Origin: Solibacillus isronensis
GTDB taxonomy: Bacteria; Bacillota; Bacilli; Bacillales_A; Planococcaceae
Assembly (NCBI RefSeq): GCF_900168685.1
Contig: NZ_FVZN01000014.1
Span: 1,240,001 to 1,304,000 of the forward strand
Reading direction: 5' to 3'
Length of the DNA stretch: 64,000 nucleotides
Shown piece by piece: positions 51,882-60,937 of the stretch. The first letter of the stretch is position 1. Every line of letters starts with the position of its first letter. Below the pieces are notes generated by a model. It made no database searches. It had not been told where the DNA came from and was given only the letters and a program-made list of their open reading frames with translations. Position numbers and translations under genes: made by a program.

Positions 51882-52334
51882 GTGAAACCGCATAATATAA
51901 TAATAACGCAATATCACCCAAAATATGCTGAACAGACTGTGGAGATGTGGCGAGAAAGTAAGGAACGGGCTATTGGTCAGAAAGAAATGCATACCTTTGA
52001 TAGTCATATATATTTTTTAAATAATATATTGCTTGAACATTATCAAATAGATGTAGTGCTAATAGATGACAAAGTAGTTGGAATGATTGCCTATAATGAA
52101 AGGGAGATCAGCCAGCTTTACATTCATACTGATTATCAAGGGTTTGGTATAGGTCAAACATTACTTGATAAGGCAAAAGAACAGTCAAGTGGGAAACTAA
52201 TATTATATACATTTGAAGTAAATGAAAACGCGCGGCGATTTTATGAAAAGAATGGCTTTAACATAAAATCCAGAGGGCACGAAAATGAAGAAAATTTACC
52301 TGATATTCTTTATGAATGGATTTCCAATAAATAA
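51882..52334 (+). CDS. GNAT N-acetyltransferase
   Basis: 150 residues. Acetyl-CoA motif A LYIHTDYQGFGIGQTLLDKAKE at about 79-100 and motif B EVNENARRFYEKNGFNIKSRG. The N-terminus (ITQYHPKYAEQTVEMWRESKERAIG) resembles the YafP/ElaA-like single-domain GNATs. It starts at GTG 51882 behind AGGGGGT. Acceptor unknown. Confidence 0.87.
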   Translation: MKPHNIIITQYHPKYAEQTVEMWRESKERAIGQKEMHTFDSHIYFLNNILLEHYQIDVVLIDDKVVGMIAYNEREISQLYIHTDYQGFGIGQTLLDKAKEQSSGKLILYTFEVNENARRFYEKNGFNIKSRGHENEENLPDILYEWISNK

Positions 52335-52591
52335 TTTAATGGGGAAAATGGGGTGATGTTTGTTGAGAATAATTTTTTCAGTAATATCGGCACTTCTATG
52401 TTTGGTATTAATTTCACTATTTAACGAAATGCCTTTTCGTTTGGAGGAAAAGATTTTTAACTTAATTGTTGCTCCTAATGTAACCGCTAAAATAAACTTA
52501 ACAGTTTTTGCTCATTTCAATTGAACACTTTTTCACCAATTTAATAGTTTCCTGTAAACTGGAATTATCAGTTTATAAGGAGGCTGTACTA

Positions 52592-54127
52592 ATGGAGGAG
52601 AAGCTTGTGTTACATATCGAAATTCATCAATTACGCAATCGTCGATTTAAGGTTGCACAAATCGCAAAACGACTAAAAATATCACGTAACACCGTGTATA
52701 AATATTTAGATATGTCATTTGAAGATGCAGTAAATGAATTTAGTCAGACTGGACGCAAAAAGAAGCTGGATGAATACCAAGATTGGATTGTAGGTTGGTT
52801 ACTTGAGTTTCCTAGCTTAACGGGGGCGCAAGTCTTAGATTGGCTACAAGAAAAATTCCCAACGATTGATGTAGGAGAAAGTACGGTTAGGCGTTATGTA
52901 AATGAAATTCGTGAAATTTATCAAATTGAAAAAGTAGATGAACCTCGCGAATACGAAGCCGTCATTGAGCTGCCTCCAGGGAAGCAATTACAAGTAGATT
53001 GGGGACAAACCATTCAAAAAACAACGGTTGGTAAAGAAGTGAAATTATATTTCGTTGCCTTTGTGTTAGCACACTCCCGGCATAAATTCACGGTGTGGTT
53101 AGATCGACCTTTTACAACAAGAGATACAATAGACTGTCATGAAAAAGCTTTTCAGTTTTATGGCGGTATAACGGATGAAATTGTTTACGATCAAGACAAT
53201 TTAATTGCGGTAAGTGAAAACGCTGGGGATCTTATTTTAACTCAGGAGTTTCAACAATACGTAAAAGACCGGAAATTTAAAATCTATCTGTGCCGCAAAG
53301 CAGATCCCGAATCGAAAGGCAAAATAGAGAGTGTTGTAAAATACGTAAAATATAATTTCGCTAAAAATCGAATTTATACAACACTTGAGGACTGGAACGA
53401 TAGGTCTTTAAAATGGTTAGAACGTACAGGGAATTATAAAGTGCACAATACAACAAAAAAGAGACCTTTCGAAGTGTTTCTCCTGGAAAAGCAACACTTA
53501 AGAAAAATCTCTACACCGCTTCCTAAATTAGAAAGCAACCATACAGAAATTATAACAAGGAATGTCAACAAGGACAACACAGTTCGGTACGCATCTAATC
53601 GATATTCCGTTCCACTGGGAACATATACGAACTATCCAGTCATACAAATAGTGCCCCAAGGGCAGAAATTAAAAATATTAGTACCGCATACTGGCGAAAT
53701 TCTTACGGAACATACCATTAGTTTAGAAAAAGGCAAACTGATAAAAAATATAAATCATGGACGTGATCGCTCTAAGTCGCTCGATGAGTTACAACGTAAT
53801 GTGCTCACTTTATTTCCATATAAAGGAGCCGAGCAATATATTCAAGATGTTTGTCATACATACGGTCGATATCGTAGAGATCAATTATTGTTATTCCAAA
53901 AAATTGCGAAAGAGAACCCAGAATGGATTTCTGCAGCAATTGATAAATGTATTCAAGAAAAGTTATATAGCGCAAATGAGTTTCGAGATGTGGTCGCCTA
54001 TTTTAAGCGAACAAAAATTGAACCAGAGCAGCCAATAACTACTGTAAAAGAATCAAAAGAATCGCTAGCAATAGCAGTTCAAACGAGAGATTTAAAAGAA
54101 TACATTCAACGTATGGGAGGCAAATAA
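52592..54127 (+). CDS. istA: IS21-family transposase IstA
   Basis: 511 residues. N-terminal helix-turn-helix (FKVAQIAKRLKISRNTVYKYL), a second HTH-like winged segment, then the DDE integrase core. Likely catalytic acids are D in VDWGQT, D in YDQDN and E in ESKGKIES. The C-terminal beta-barrel region (ASNRYSVPLGTY) is typical. AAGGAGG is spaced for ATG 52592. It performs cut-and-paste transposition with IstB. Confidence 0.95.
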   Translation: MEEKLVLHIEIHQLRNRRFKVAQIAKRLKISRNTVYKYLDMSFEDAVNEFSQTGRKKKLDEYQDWIVGWLLEFPSLTGAQVLDWLQEKFPTIDVGESTVRRYVNEIREIYQIEKVDEPREYEAVIELPPGKQLQVDWGQTIQKTTVGKEVKLYFVAFVLAHSRHKFTVWLDRPFTTRDTIDCHEKAFQFYGGITDEIVYDQDNLIAVSENAGDLILTQEFQQYVKDRKFKIYLCRKADPESKGKIESVVKYVKYNFAKNRIYTTLEDWNDRSLKWLERTGNYKVHNTTKKRPFEVFLLEKQHLRKISTPLPKLESNHTEIITRNVNKDNTVRYASNRYSVPLGTYTNYPVIQIVPQGQKLKILVPHTGEILTEHTISLEKGKLIKNINHGRDRSKSLDELQRNVLTLFPYKGAEQYIQDVCHTYGRYRRDQLLLFQKIAKENPEWISAAIDKCIQEKLYSANEFRDVVAYFKRTKIEPEQPITTVKESKESLAIAVQTRDLKEYIQRMGGK

Positions 54128-54128
54128 T

Positions 54129-54881
54129 ATGAGTAAAAGTGTGGCAGATATCCAACAGGCATTTAAGCAATTACGTTTAGCAGAAACGGCTGAGGGGCTC
54201 CCAGAGCTTCTCCGCCAAGCGGAACAAGTATCGTGGACGTATTTAGAATTCATTGATGAGCTAACAACATTAGAGCTTAGAAGACGAGAAGAAAAGAGTA
54301 TCGAAAAGCGTTTATCGTGGGCACGTTTCCCATACCATAAGCCGTTGCATATGTTTCAGTTAGAGGAGCAAACAGCGATTACAGAGCGCCAAATGAAACA
54401 GCTACAAGAGTTCCAATGGTTAGAGCAAAGTTACAATTTAATTCTTTTAGGACCACCTGGTGCAGGGAAAACGTTATTGGCCGTAGGCTTAGGCATTGAA
54501 GCCATTCAAAAAGGCTTTCAAGTCTATTTCATAACAATGGGAGAATTAATTCAGTTATTGAAAACAGAGGAATTTACACATCGCTCACAAATCCAATTAA
54601 AACGTTTGAGAGCGTCAGATTTAATTATTATCGATGATGTGATGTATATGGCTTTAGATCAACGGGAAGCCACTTTATTCTTTCAACTCGTACATCAGCT
54701 ATACGAACAAAGTTCGCTAATATTGACATCAAATCGAAGTCCAGAAGAATGGACAGAGTTAGTGGATAACCAAGGGATGATGACTGCTATTTTAGACCGC
54801 CTGTTACACAGAGTCGAGGTCATTCATATGAACAATGAAAGTCATCGTTTAAAACATCAACAAAGAATCTTTAACGAATAA
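54129..54881 (+). CDS. istB: IS21-family transposition ATPase IstB
   Basis: 250 residues of the DnaC/IstB AAA+ family. Walker A GPPGAGKT at 108-115, Walker B LIIIDDVMYM near 170, sensor LTSNRSPEEW and C-terminal RLLHRVEVI. Starts one base after istA with GGAGG inside the istA end, so the two are coupled. Its stop lies at the inner edge of the right terminal repeat. Confidence 0.95.
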   Translation: MSKSVADIQQAFKQLRLAETAEGLPELLRQAEQVSWTYLEFIDELTTLELRRREEKSIEKRLSWARFPYHKPLHMFQLEEQTAITERQMKQLQEFQWLEQSYNLILLGPPGAGKTLLAVGLGIEAIQKGFQVYFITMGELIQLLKTEEFTHRSQIQLKRLRASDLIIIDDVMYMALDQREATLFFQLVHQLYEQSSLILTSNRSPEEWTELVDNQGMMTAILDRLLHRVEVIHMNNESHRLKHQQRIFNE

Positions 54882-55153
54882 AAAGTGTTCATCCTTAATG
54901 AGCAAAAAATGTTCAATTTGGGTTGACGGTGACACCTAATTTATATTTACCATTTGGAGTTGGTATTTTAGGATTTTTGTTTGCCATGTTCGGTGTGAAA
55001 GGTTATTTCAGACTTACCTTACTAGGATTAAATATAGTTGGTTTGGTTGGCTATCTTGTTATATTTATTATGGCAACAGTGGGTTTTCAAGAATCATAAG
55101 ATTTTCTAGTTATATACTAAATTAGCTTTGTGTTATGTAAGACTTTTTTCAGT

Positions 55154-55188
55154 GGGCGTTTCCTTGAATAGGGAAAGGCTCTTTTTGC
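55154..55188 (+). terminator. possible terminator downstream of the split gene
   Basis: GGGCGTTTCC and GGGAAAGGCTC pair with one mismatch around TTGAATA, followed by TTTTTG. Confidence 0.5.
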
Positions 55189-55242
55189 GATTAATGGCTC
55201 AATTTATAAATACCACTTATTACGCAAATGTGTATTCGAGTA

Positions 55243-55272
55243 AAAATAACCAAGACAATGCCTTGGCTATTT
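55243..55272 (-). terminator. terminator of the iron-uptake operon
   Basis: On the minus strand AATAGCCAAGG and CTTGGTTATT pair around CATTGT, then TTTTACTCG. The stem includes the stop codon of the ATPase gene. Confidence 0.7.
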
Positions 55273-56046
55273 TGTATTTCCATAAGGAATGCACATAGGG
55301 GTTCCGTAGATTGGATCTTCTATAATCTCGCAATTCAGGTGAAAAACATCTTGAACAAGCTTTATTGTGAAAATGTCCTCTGGCTTTCCTTGTGCATATA
55401 TGCCTTTATTGACGAGGGCAATAATATTGGTAGCATAGCGGCAAGCCAAATTGATGTCATGCAGTACCATTACGATTGTTCGATTCTTTTCTCGGTTTAA
55501 CTTGTACAATAAATCTAATACTTCTATTTGATGTGTGACATCTAAATAGGTTGTTGGTTCATCAAGTAAAATAATATCTGTTTGTTGTGCCAAAGTCATG
55601 GCGATCCATGCACGTTGTTTTTGTCCACCGGAAAGATTATCAACTTCGCTATCCTTAAACTTCGTTAAACCTGTGGCAGCAATCGCTTGTTCAACAATAA
55701 GTTGATCCTCATTAGACCATTGTTTGCGCCAATTTTGATACGGAAATCGTCCTTGTTTCACTAATTGGAGTACAGTTAAACCTTCAGGTGCCATTGGCTG
55801 CTGTGGTAAAATGGCCAGTCTCTTAGCAGTATCTTTTGCGGACAATTTCGTAATATCCTCATTATTTAAAAGGATGGATCCGCTTTGCGGTTTCAATAAT
55901 CGGGCAATGGATCTCAGAAGTGTAGATTTCCCGCAACCATTTGCACCGATTAATACGGTGATTTCTCCTTTAGGCAAAACTAAATCTAAAGGCTCGATAA
56001 TAATTTTTTCACCGTAATTTAACTGAAGCTGCTTTGTTTCAATCAT
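55267..56046 (-). CDS. iron-siderophore ABC transporter ATPase (FecE/FepC-like)
   Basis: 259 residues. Walker A GANGCGKST at 34-42, Q-loop ILPQQPMAPEGLTV, signature LSGGQKQRAWIAMTLAQ, Walker B IILLDEPTTYLD and switch H in VLHDINLA. These match the FecE/FhuC class. It is the last gene of a three-gene minus-strand operon downstream of two FecCD permeases, six bases after the second. The Fur box upstream of the operon makes iron-regulated expression likely. Confidence 0.93.
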   Translation of the reverse strand: MIETKQLQLNYGEKIIIEPLDLVLPKGEITVLIGANGCGKSTLLRSIARLLKPQSGSILLNNEDITKLSAKDTAKRLAILPQQPMAPEGLTVLQLVKQGRFPYQNWRKQWSNEDQLIVEQAIAATGLTKFKDSEVDNLSGGQKQRAWIAMTLAQQTDIILLDEPTTYLDVTHQIEVLDLLYKLNREKNRTIVMVLHDINLACRYATNIIALVNKGIYAQGKPEDIFTIKLVQDVFHLNCEIIEDPIYGTPMCIPYGNTK

Positions 56047-56051
56047 TCTTA

Positions 56052-57107
56052 TCAGCCTACCTTTTTTTGCATTTTAATTAACAAATAAATAAAGTAAGGT
56101 GCTCCAATTGCTGCAGTAAATACCCCAGCAGGAACAACAATAGAATCAAACAAGCTCCGACCAATTGTATCAGCTAGTATAACTAGTATCGCACCGATAC
56201 AAGCGGAGGCTGGAATTAGTGAACCAAAGGATGATCCTACTAATTTACGAGCAATATGGGGAGCCATTAATCCTACAAACCCAATTGTACCCGCAAATGA
56301 GACGGCACTCCCTACAAGAGCGGTACACAAAAGTAATAGTGCCAGTCTCGTTTTTTGAACATGTTGTCCAAGACTCGTTGCCGCATCGTCGCCAAATTGC
56401 TGTAAATTTAAATGACGAGAAACGAGTAAGGTAATGATGAACAGGCAAGTGACTACGGGAATAATTATTTTCACTTGTTGCCAAGTTGCACTATTCACAC
56501 TGCCGGTAATCCATACATTTGCTTTGCTTGCCTGATAAATCGGGCCGATAATCATCAATAAGGTTGTAATTGCCTGCATTAATGAAGCTATGCCAACTCC
56601 GATCATGACGAGTCGTGTCGCTGAAACACCATTTTTCCACGCTAAACTATAGACGAGTAGTGCCGTAGCTAATGCACCTATAAACGCCGCAACCGGCATC
56701 CATTCTATACTTACAGTTAGTGAATTGGTAGCATCGCTAAAAAGTGCTAAAAATGCAACGACTGCCGTTCCTGCACCAGCTGAAATACCGATTACATCTG
56801 GTGATGCCAAAGGATTGCGAATAATTCCTTGTAAAATTGCACCCGAAATTGCTAACGCCATACCAGCAAATATTGAGACAAAAATTCGTGGCATTCGAAA
56901 TTCCTGAACGATTAATGTGTCAAATTCAGATCCATTGCCAAAGAGTATTGCAATAACTTTAAGCGGGGAAATAAAGGAATCACCAACGGATAAACTGAAA
57001 ATAAACGTTAAAACTACTATAAGCATTAATATTAAAAGCTTTTTTACAGCGCTGTAATCTACTAATTGTGAAAAATAATTTGATTGTAAGTTCAGTAACT
57101 TTTTCAT
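56052..57107 (-). CDS. FecCD-family iron-siderophore permease
   Basis: 351 residues, nine to ten membrane helices. Family motifs: RMPRIFVSIFAGMALAISGAILQGIIRNPLASPDVIGISAGAG near 75-115, and GTIGFVGLMAPHIARKLVG near 275-293, the ATPase-contact region. Partners with the second permease gene, with which it overlaps by four bases. Upstream gene of this pair is at 57104. Together they form the BtuC-like channel for a ferric siderophore or haem-like complex; ligand unknown. Confidence 0.94.
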   Translation of the reverse strand: MKKLLNLQSNYFSQLVDYSAVKKLLILMLIVVLTFIFSLSVGDSFISPLKVIAILFGNGSEFDTLIVQEFRMPRIFVSIFAGMALAISGAILQGIIRNPLASPDVIGISAGAGTAVVAFLALFSDATNSLTVSIEWMPVAAFIGALATALLVYSLAWKNGVSATRLVMIGVGIASLMQAITTLLMIIGPIYQASKANVWITGSVNSATWQQVKIIIPVVTCLFIITLLVSRHLNLQQFGDDAATSLGQHVQKTRLALLLLCTALVGSAVSFAGTIGFVGLMAPHIARKLVGSSFGSLIPASACIGAILVILADTIGRSLFDSIVVPAGVFTAAIGAPYFIYLLIKMQKKVG

Positions 57108-58105
57108 CCTTTATTAAATCCCTTTCTCGCTATATATACAAAGATTGGCGTACCAATTATGGCAGTCATGACACCCACGGGTACTTCTTGTGGCATGATG
57201 ATATAACGTGCACCTAAATCTGCAAACAGTAATAGTATTGCTCCAAATAGTGCAGATAACGGTATATACCATTGATGTTCCGTTCCAATTATTTTGCGTG
57301 CAATATGCGGGATGATTAAACCGATAAAGCTTATTGGTCCAGCGATTGCAACTGAACCACCAGCCAGTAGTACAACGATGAATACAATTAATAACTTGGT
57401 TTTTAAAACATTCAATCCTAGTCCTTTTGCGACATCCTCACCTAAAGACAGCAAATTCAATTGTTTCGCCATAATCGCAGTAATTAGCCAGCCTATAGCA
57501 AAAAAAGGCAGTACTGTCCATAGCATTTGGATATCCCTTCCCTGTACAGATCCCGCAAGCCAAAATAATACCTGATCGAGCTGTGCTTCATTGATCGCTA
57601 ACAACCCTTGAGTGATGGAATAAAACAATGCACCCAGGGCAGTCCCAGCTAAAGTCAAGTTCATAGGCATCATTTCTCCATGACCAACAGAACTAATCGC
57701 TAGAATACTAAGGGCCGATACAGCCGCACCTAAAAATGCGACTAATGTGAAACTAAAGAGACTTGTCATTTGTAAAACACTTAGAGCAAGTACTACAAAT
57801 AAGCCGGCGCCAGCATTAATTCCTAAAATACCTGGAGAGGCTAAAGGATTTCTTGTCATTGTTTGAAGCAAAGCACCTGCAATTGCAAGGGAAGCCCCAA
57901 CAAAAATGGCAATAAGCGCCCTCGGTAACCGATGATTAATGATAATGATATGTTCATTACTTTTGTTGAAATGGAAAAATGCTTCCCAAGTTGTATGCAG
58001 ATTAGTATTAGCATAGCCGTATGTAATACTTAGCACAACTCCTATTATCATCACAATAAAACCAAATAATAATAGAATTATTTTCGATAAGTTACTTTTC
58101 ATCAT
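57104..58105 (-). CDS. FecCD-family iron-siderophore permease
   Basis: 333 residues, same fold as its neighbour. Motifs: HRLPRALIAIFVGASLAIAGALLQTMTRNPLASPGILGINAGAG and GPISFIGLIIPHIARKIIG. It is first gene of the operon, with AGGAATTC before ATG 58105, and overlaps the next by four bases, indicating coupled translation. The divergent binding-protein gene starts 150 bases away; the intervening Fur box could control both. Confidence 0.94.
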   Translation of the reverse strand: MMKSNLSKIILLLFGFIVMIIGVVLSITYGYANTNLHTTWEAFFHFNKSNEHIIIINHRLPRALIAIFVGASLAIAGALLQTMTRNPLASPGILGINAGAGLFVVLALSVLQMTSLFSFTLVAFLGAAVSALSILAISSVGHGEMMPMNLTLAGTALGALFYSITQGLLAINEAQLDQVLFWLAGSVQGRDIQMLWTVLPFFAIGWLITAIMAKQLNLLSLGEDVAKGLGLNVLKTKLLIVFIVVLLAGGSVAIAGPISFIGLIIPHIARKIIGTEHQWYIPLSALFGAILLLFADLGARYIIMPQEVPVGVMTAIIGTPIFVYIARKGFNKG

Positions 58106-58145
58106 ATGAATTCCTTTGAGTAGAATGAATATTTAAAAAATATTG

Positions 58146-58204
58146 TTGACAGAAGATTCCTAGTCAAATATGATTTAAATTGTTAGATAATGATAATCAT
58201 TATC
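58146..58204 (+). promoter_or_regulatory. Fur box and promoter of the binding-protein gene
   Basis: TTGACA at 58146-58151 and TATGAT at 58169-58174 are 17 bases apart. The Fur box GATAATGATAATCATTATC at 58186-58204 matches the classical 19-bp consensus exactly and covers the start-site region. The divergent operon likely shares it. Confidence 0.92.
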
Positions 58205-58255
58205 AATTATTTGTTGGCACAATAATACTAACATACATATCGGAGGAAAAAAAGT

Positions 58256-59239
58256 ATGAAAATATCATTTAGTAAAGTTTTAGGAATTTTATTACTATTA
58301 ACAGTTTGTGTTCTAGCTGCATGTAGCGATTCAGAAAAAACGAAGGAGGCAAGCGGTGCGGAGCCTGCAGAGGGAAAATCTGTCTCATATACAGTACAAC
58401 ATGTGATGGGTTCTACAACTATCACATCAACACCTGAAAAAATCGTCGTACTAACAAATGAAGGTACAGAAGCTTTACTTGCTTTGGGAATTAAACCCGT
58501 TGGCGCAGTATCTTCATGGTCAGGTGAACCTTGGTATGAACATATTGCAGATCAAATGGACGGAGTAGAAGTTGTGGGGCAAGAAACAGCAATCGATTTA
58601 GAAGCGATTGCTAAGTTAAAGCCAGATTTAATTATCGGTAATAAAATTCGTCAAGAAGCTGATTATGAAAACTTAAGTAAAATTGCGCCGACTGTTTTTG
58701 CTGAAACATTAACAGGTCAATGGAAAGATAATTTCTCATTATATGCAGAAGCAGTTAATGCTGTAGATAAAGGCAAAGAAGTATTGGCGAATTATGATGC
58801 TAAGATTCAAGAAACAAAAGAAGCTTTAGGTGATGCAACAAATCAATCTGTTTCTGTCGTTCGTTTCTTATCAGGCACTTCCAGAATTTATTTCACAGAC
58901 TCGTTTTCAGGAGTTATTTTAAAAGAATTAGGCTTTAATCGCGTAGAAAAGCAAGCGGATTTATTTACTAATGACAATCAAATGGCAGTAGAAGTTGGCA
59001 AGGAATTAATACCTCAAATGGATGGAGATTTGCTATTCTACTTTACTTATCTCCCAACAGGCGACGATTCAGCATCTGCAACAGAAGCCGAATGGACAGC
59101 TGATCCATTATGGCAAAATCTTAACGCAGTAAAAAATGGAAAAGCGATTAGCGTGAGTGATGCTGTTTGGAATACAGCAGGCGGCATTTTAGCAGCTCAA
59201 AAAATGCTGGAAGAAATTCAAGAATTATTAGCACCTTAA
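58256..59239 (+). CDS. iron-siderophore ABC transporter substrate-binding lipoprotein
   Basis: 327 residues. Signal peptide with LAAC lipobox (VCVLAACSDSEK), then the FecB/FhuD-type fold: PEKIVVLTNEGTEALLALGIKPVG, DLEAIAKLKPDLIIGNK and WNTAGGILAAQKMLEEI at the end. Tethered outside the membrane, it hands a ferric complex to the two FecCD permeases encoded divergently. ATCGGAGGAAAA precedes ATG 58256. Fur-controlled. The ligand is not determinable by eye. Confidence 0.94.
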   Translation: MKISFSKVLGILLLLTVCVLAACSDSEKTKEASGAEPAEGKSVSYTVQHVMGSTTITSTPEKIVVLTNEGTEALLALGIKPVGAVSSWSGEPWYEHIADQMDGVEVVGQETAIDLEAIAKLKPDLIIGNKIRQEADYENLSKIAPTVFAETLTGQWKDNFSLYAEAVNAVDKGKEVLANYDAKIQETKEALGDATNQSVSVVRFLSGTSRIYFTDSFSGVILKELGFNRVEKQADLFTNDNQMAVEVGKELIPQMDGDLLFYFTYLPTGDDSASATEAEWTADPLWQNLNAVKNGKAISVSDAVWNTAGGILAAQKMLEEIQELLAP

Positions 59240-59249
59240 TTTGAATTAG

Positions 59250-59300
59250 CAGACGTTTGGAATTGATTAAATTGCAATTCTAGATCGTCTGTTTTTTTTA
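59250..59300 (+). terminator. terminator of the binding-protein gene
   Basis: CAGACG and CGTCTG arms with an inner GGAATTG/CAATTC pairing, then TTTTTTTT. Confidence 0.8.
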
Positions 59301-59418
59301 TTTAGACTGAAGTTATTCGCAAAGTAAAGCTTCGAAAATAATTACAAACAATTTAGAGGGATATTACACCTTCATATCAAATCATTAAGTAATATCTATC
59401 TTGGAAGGGGCAACGCAA

Positions 59419-59877
59419 GTGTATCAATATTTTAATGGTTTCGTAATTAGAGAAGGTACTGAAGGGATTCCAGCTGATTTTGTTGAGACCTTGTTTAAAG
59501 ACGCTGGATGGGCAAAAAATATTCCATCATGGCAAAAAGAAAAGTACTCACTAATCTTTAAAAATTCAACTTGGGCATTTACTGTCTGGGATAATGAGAG
59601 AATGATTGCAATGGTGAGAGTGATATCCGATCAAATCATGGCAGCGAATATAATGGATTTAGTCGTTTTATCGGAATATAGGGGCAAAGGGATAGGTAAA
59701 AAACTTGTTGAGTTATGTATTCAAAAACTTCCGCATGGGGACTGGTTTGCGCACACTTCAGCAAATAATTTCAAATTTTATGAGAGCTGCGGAATGGAAG
59801 TGAAAGATTTATCGGCCCATGGCACTTGTGTCTATTATGGTTATATCCAAGCAAGGAAGATGGACACCGATAATTAA
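59419..59877 (+). CDS. GNAT N-acetyltransferase
   Basis: 152 residues. Motif A VVLSEYRGKGIGKKLVELCIQKL near 87-109; motif B SANNFKFYESCGM. The first 60 residues (FVETLFKDAGWAKNIPSWQKEKY) are like those of the YxbD-type GNATs. AAGGGG is spaced for GTG 59419; an upstream TTG extension is weaker. Unknown acceptor; stands alone after the iron locus. Confidence 0.85.
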   Translation: MYQYFNGFVIREGTEGIPADFVETLFKDAGWAKNIPSWQKEKYSLIFKNSTWAFTVWDNERMIAMVRVISDQIMAANIMDLVVLSEYRGKGIGKKLVELCIQKLPHGDWFAHTSANNFKFYESCGMEVKDLSAHGTCVYYGYIQARKMDTDN

Positions 59878-60018
59878 TAGCCTATTTACGCGATTTTTGA
59901 AAAGGACTTGTGTTTTTTCATAATACGGTGAAAAAATTTTATCAGGTAAGAAACATATGAAACTGAAATACAAGAAGCATTGATAATCTTGTAGAAGAAT
60001 AATTAGGGAGGTGATGTT

Positions 60019-60549
60019 TTGATAATAATGATAAATGGAGCATTTGGCGTAGGTAAAACTACAATTGCAAATAGGCTCGTGAACGAAGTCGAAAATAGTA
60101 TGATTTATGATCCGGAAGAAATAGGTTATATGTTAAGAAATGTTATTCCCATTGATATGAAAAGAACAGAAACCCCCACAGGAGACTTTCAAGATTTGGA
60201 TTTGTGGAAAGAGTTAACAGTCGATATGGCAAAGAAGTTAATTACTAAATATGAAATCAATCTAATTGTACCAATGACGATCAGGAAAATTGAATACTTT
60301 CATTACATATACAACGGATTTAAAAATATTGATGAACAAACGTATCATTTTTGTTTAAATGCAAGTAAAGAGACGATTTACGAAAGGTTAAGACTACGTG
60401 GAGAGGAAGAAGGCAACTGGTGTTTTCAACAAACCGATAAATGCTTAGAAGCTTTTAATCAATATGATTTTGGAGAATATTTAGATACTGAAAGAAATAG
60501 TATCGATGAAATAATTCTAGAAATAAAAAGGAAGTTAAAGCTTCTTTAA
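60019..60549 (+). CDS. P-loop ATPase/kinase of the TmrB-like type
   Basis: 176 residues. Walker A GAFGVGKTT at 7-15 directly at the N-terminus, a VENSMIYDPEEIGYMLRN segment and a YERLRLRGEEEGNW stretch in the lid region. The arrangement is that of AAA-type small-molecule kinases and TmrB (tunicamycin resistance) proteins. GGGAGGTGATG is spaced for TTG 60019. The substrate is unknown. Downstream to 60700 there is only a 24-codon open remnant (QLQKDDGEIIEKMIQIGDYF) without a start. Confidence 0.82.
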   Translation: MIIMINGAFGVGKTTIANRLVNEVENSMIYDPEEIGYMLRNVIPIDMKRTETPTGDFQDLDLWKELTVDMAKKLITKYEINLIVPMTIRKIEYFHYIYNGFKNIDEQTYHFCLNASKETIYERLRLRGEEEGNWCFQQTDKCLEAFNQYDFGEYLDTERNSIDEIILEIKRKLKLL

Positions 60550-60703
60550 ACTGAAGTATATATTTATAAATCGAGAGGCTTTTTGTAAAATAATTAATTC
60601 AACTACAGAAAGATGATGGAGAAATTATCGAAAAGATGATTCAAATTGGAGATTACTTTCAGGATAAGCGCTAAGTGATTCTCTCGTAAAGGATGATGTT
60701 AAT

Positions 60704-60898
60704 ATGGAACTGTTATATCTGGTATCAGCTTTATTGTTCTCGATCCTATGGTTTCTAAATTTGGTTCAGCTCTTAGAAAAATTACATCAAGGAAGAAATA
60801 TACATAATCAAAAGTTATTAGGCTGTGTTTGGAGTGCTTGTTTAATTTTATCTATAATTTCTGTATATCTATATTTATATAGCTGCTTGAACGTCTAG
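60704..60898 (+). CDS. small membrane protein
   Basis: 64 residues with two membrane helices (about 4-22 and 40-60) joined by a basic loop LEKLHQGRNIHNQK. AAAGGATG precedes ATG 60704. No family recognised; the spacing and clean ribosome binding site support it as a real gene. Confidence 0.6.
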   Translation: MELLYLVSALLFSILWFLNLVQLLEKLHQGRNIHNQKLLGCVWSACLILSIISVYLYLYSCLNV

Positions 60899-60937
60899 AT
60901 TAAGGGTTATCGCAGGTAAGGGCAACAGCTTCGACTA

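Larger units (their letters stand above)
52479..54934 (+). mobile_element. complete IS21-family insertion sequence
   Basis: 2,456 bp carrying istA and istB. The termini are inverted, starting TGTAACCG (left) and TGTCACCG (right complement). They stay alignable without gaps for 55 bases, sharing an inner TTTTTGCTCATT and TGAACACTTTTT (52479-52533 and 54880-54934). The sequence CCTAA occurs directly outside both ends (52474-52478 and 54935-54939), a 5-bp target duplication. All parts needed for transposition look intact. Confidence 0.94.
52363..55099 (+). pseudogene. 91-residue membrane protein gene split by IS21 insertion
   Basis: The left part, 52363-52478, starts TTG behind GGGGTGA and codes LRIIFSVISALLCLVLISLF then NEMPFRLEEKIFNLIVAP. 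The right part, 54940-55099, codes LYLPFGVGILGFLFAMFGVK and two more hydrophobic segments to a TAA. Removing the element plus one CCTAA copy rejoins the frame exactly (CCT-AA + T-TTA). The uninterrupted gene would be 92 codons with about three membrane helices. No family recognised. Reading-frame integrity in both halves shows the insertion is recent. Confidence 0.85.
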
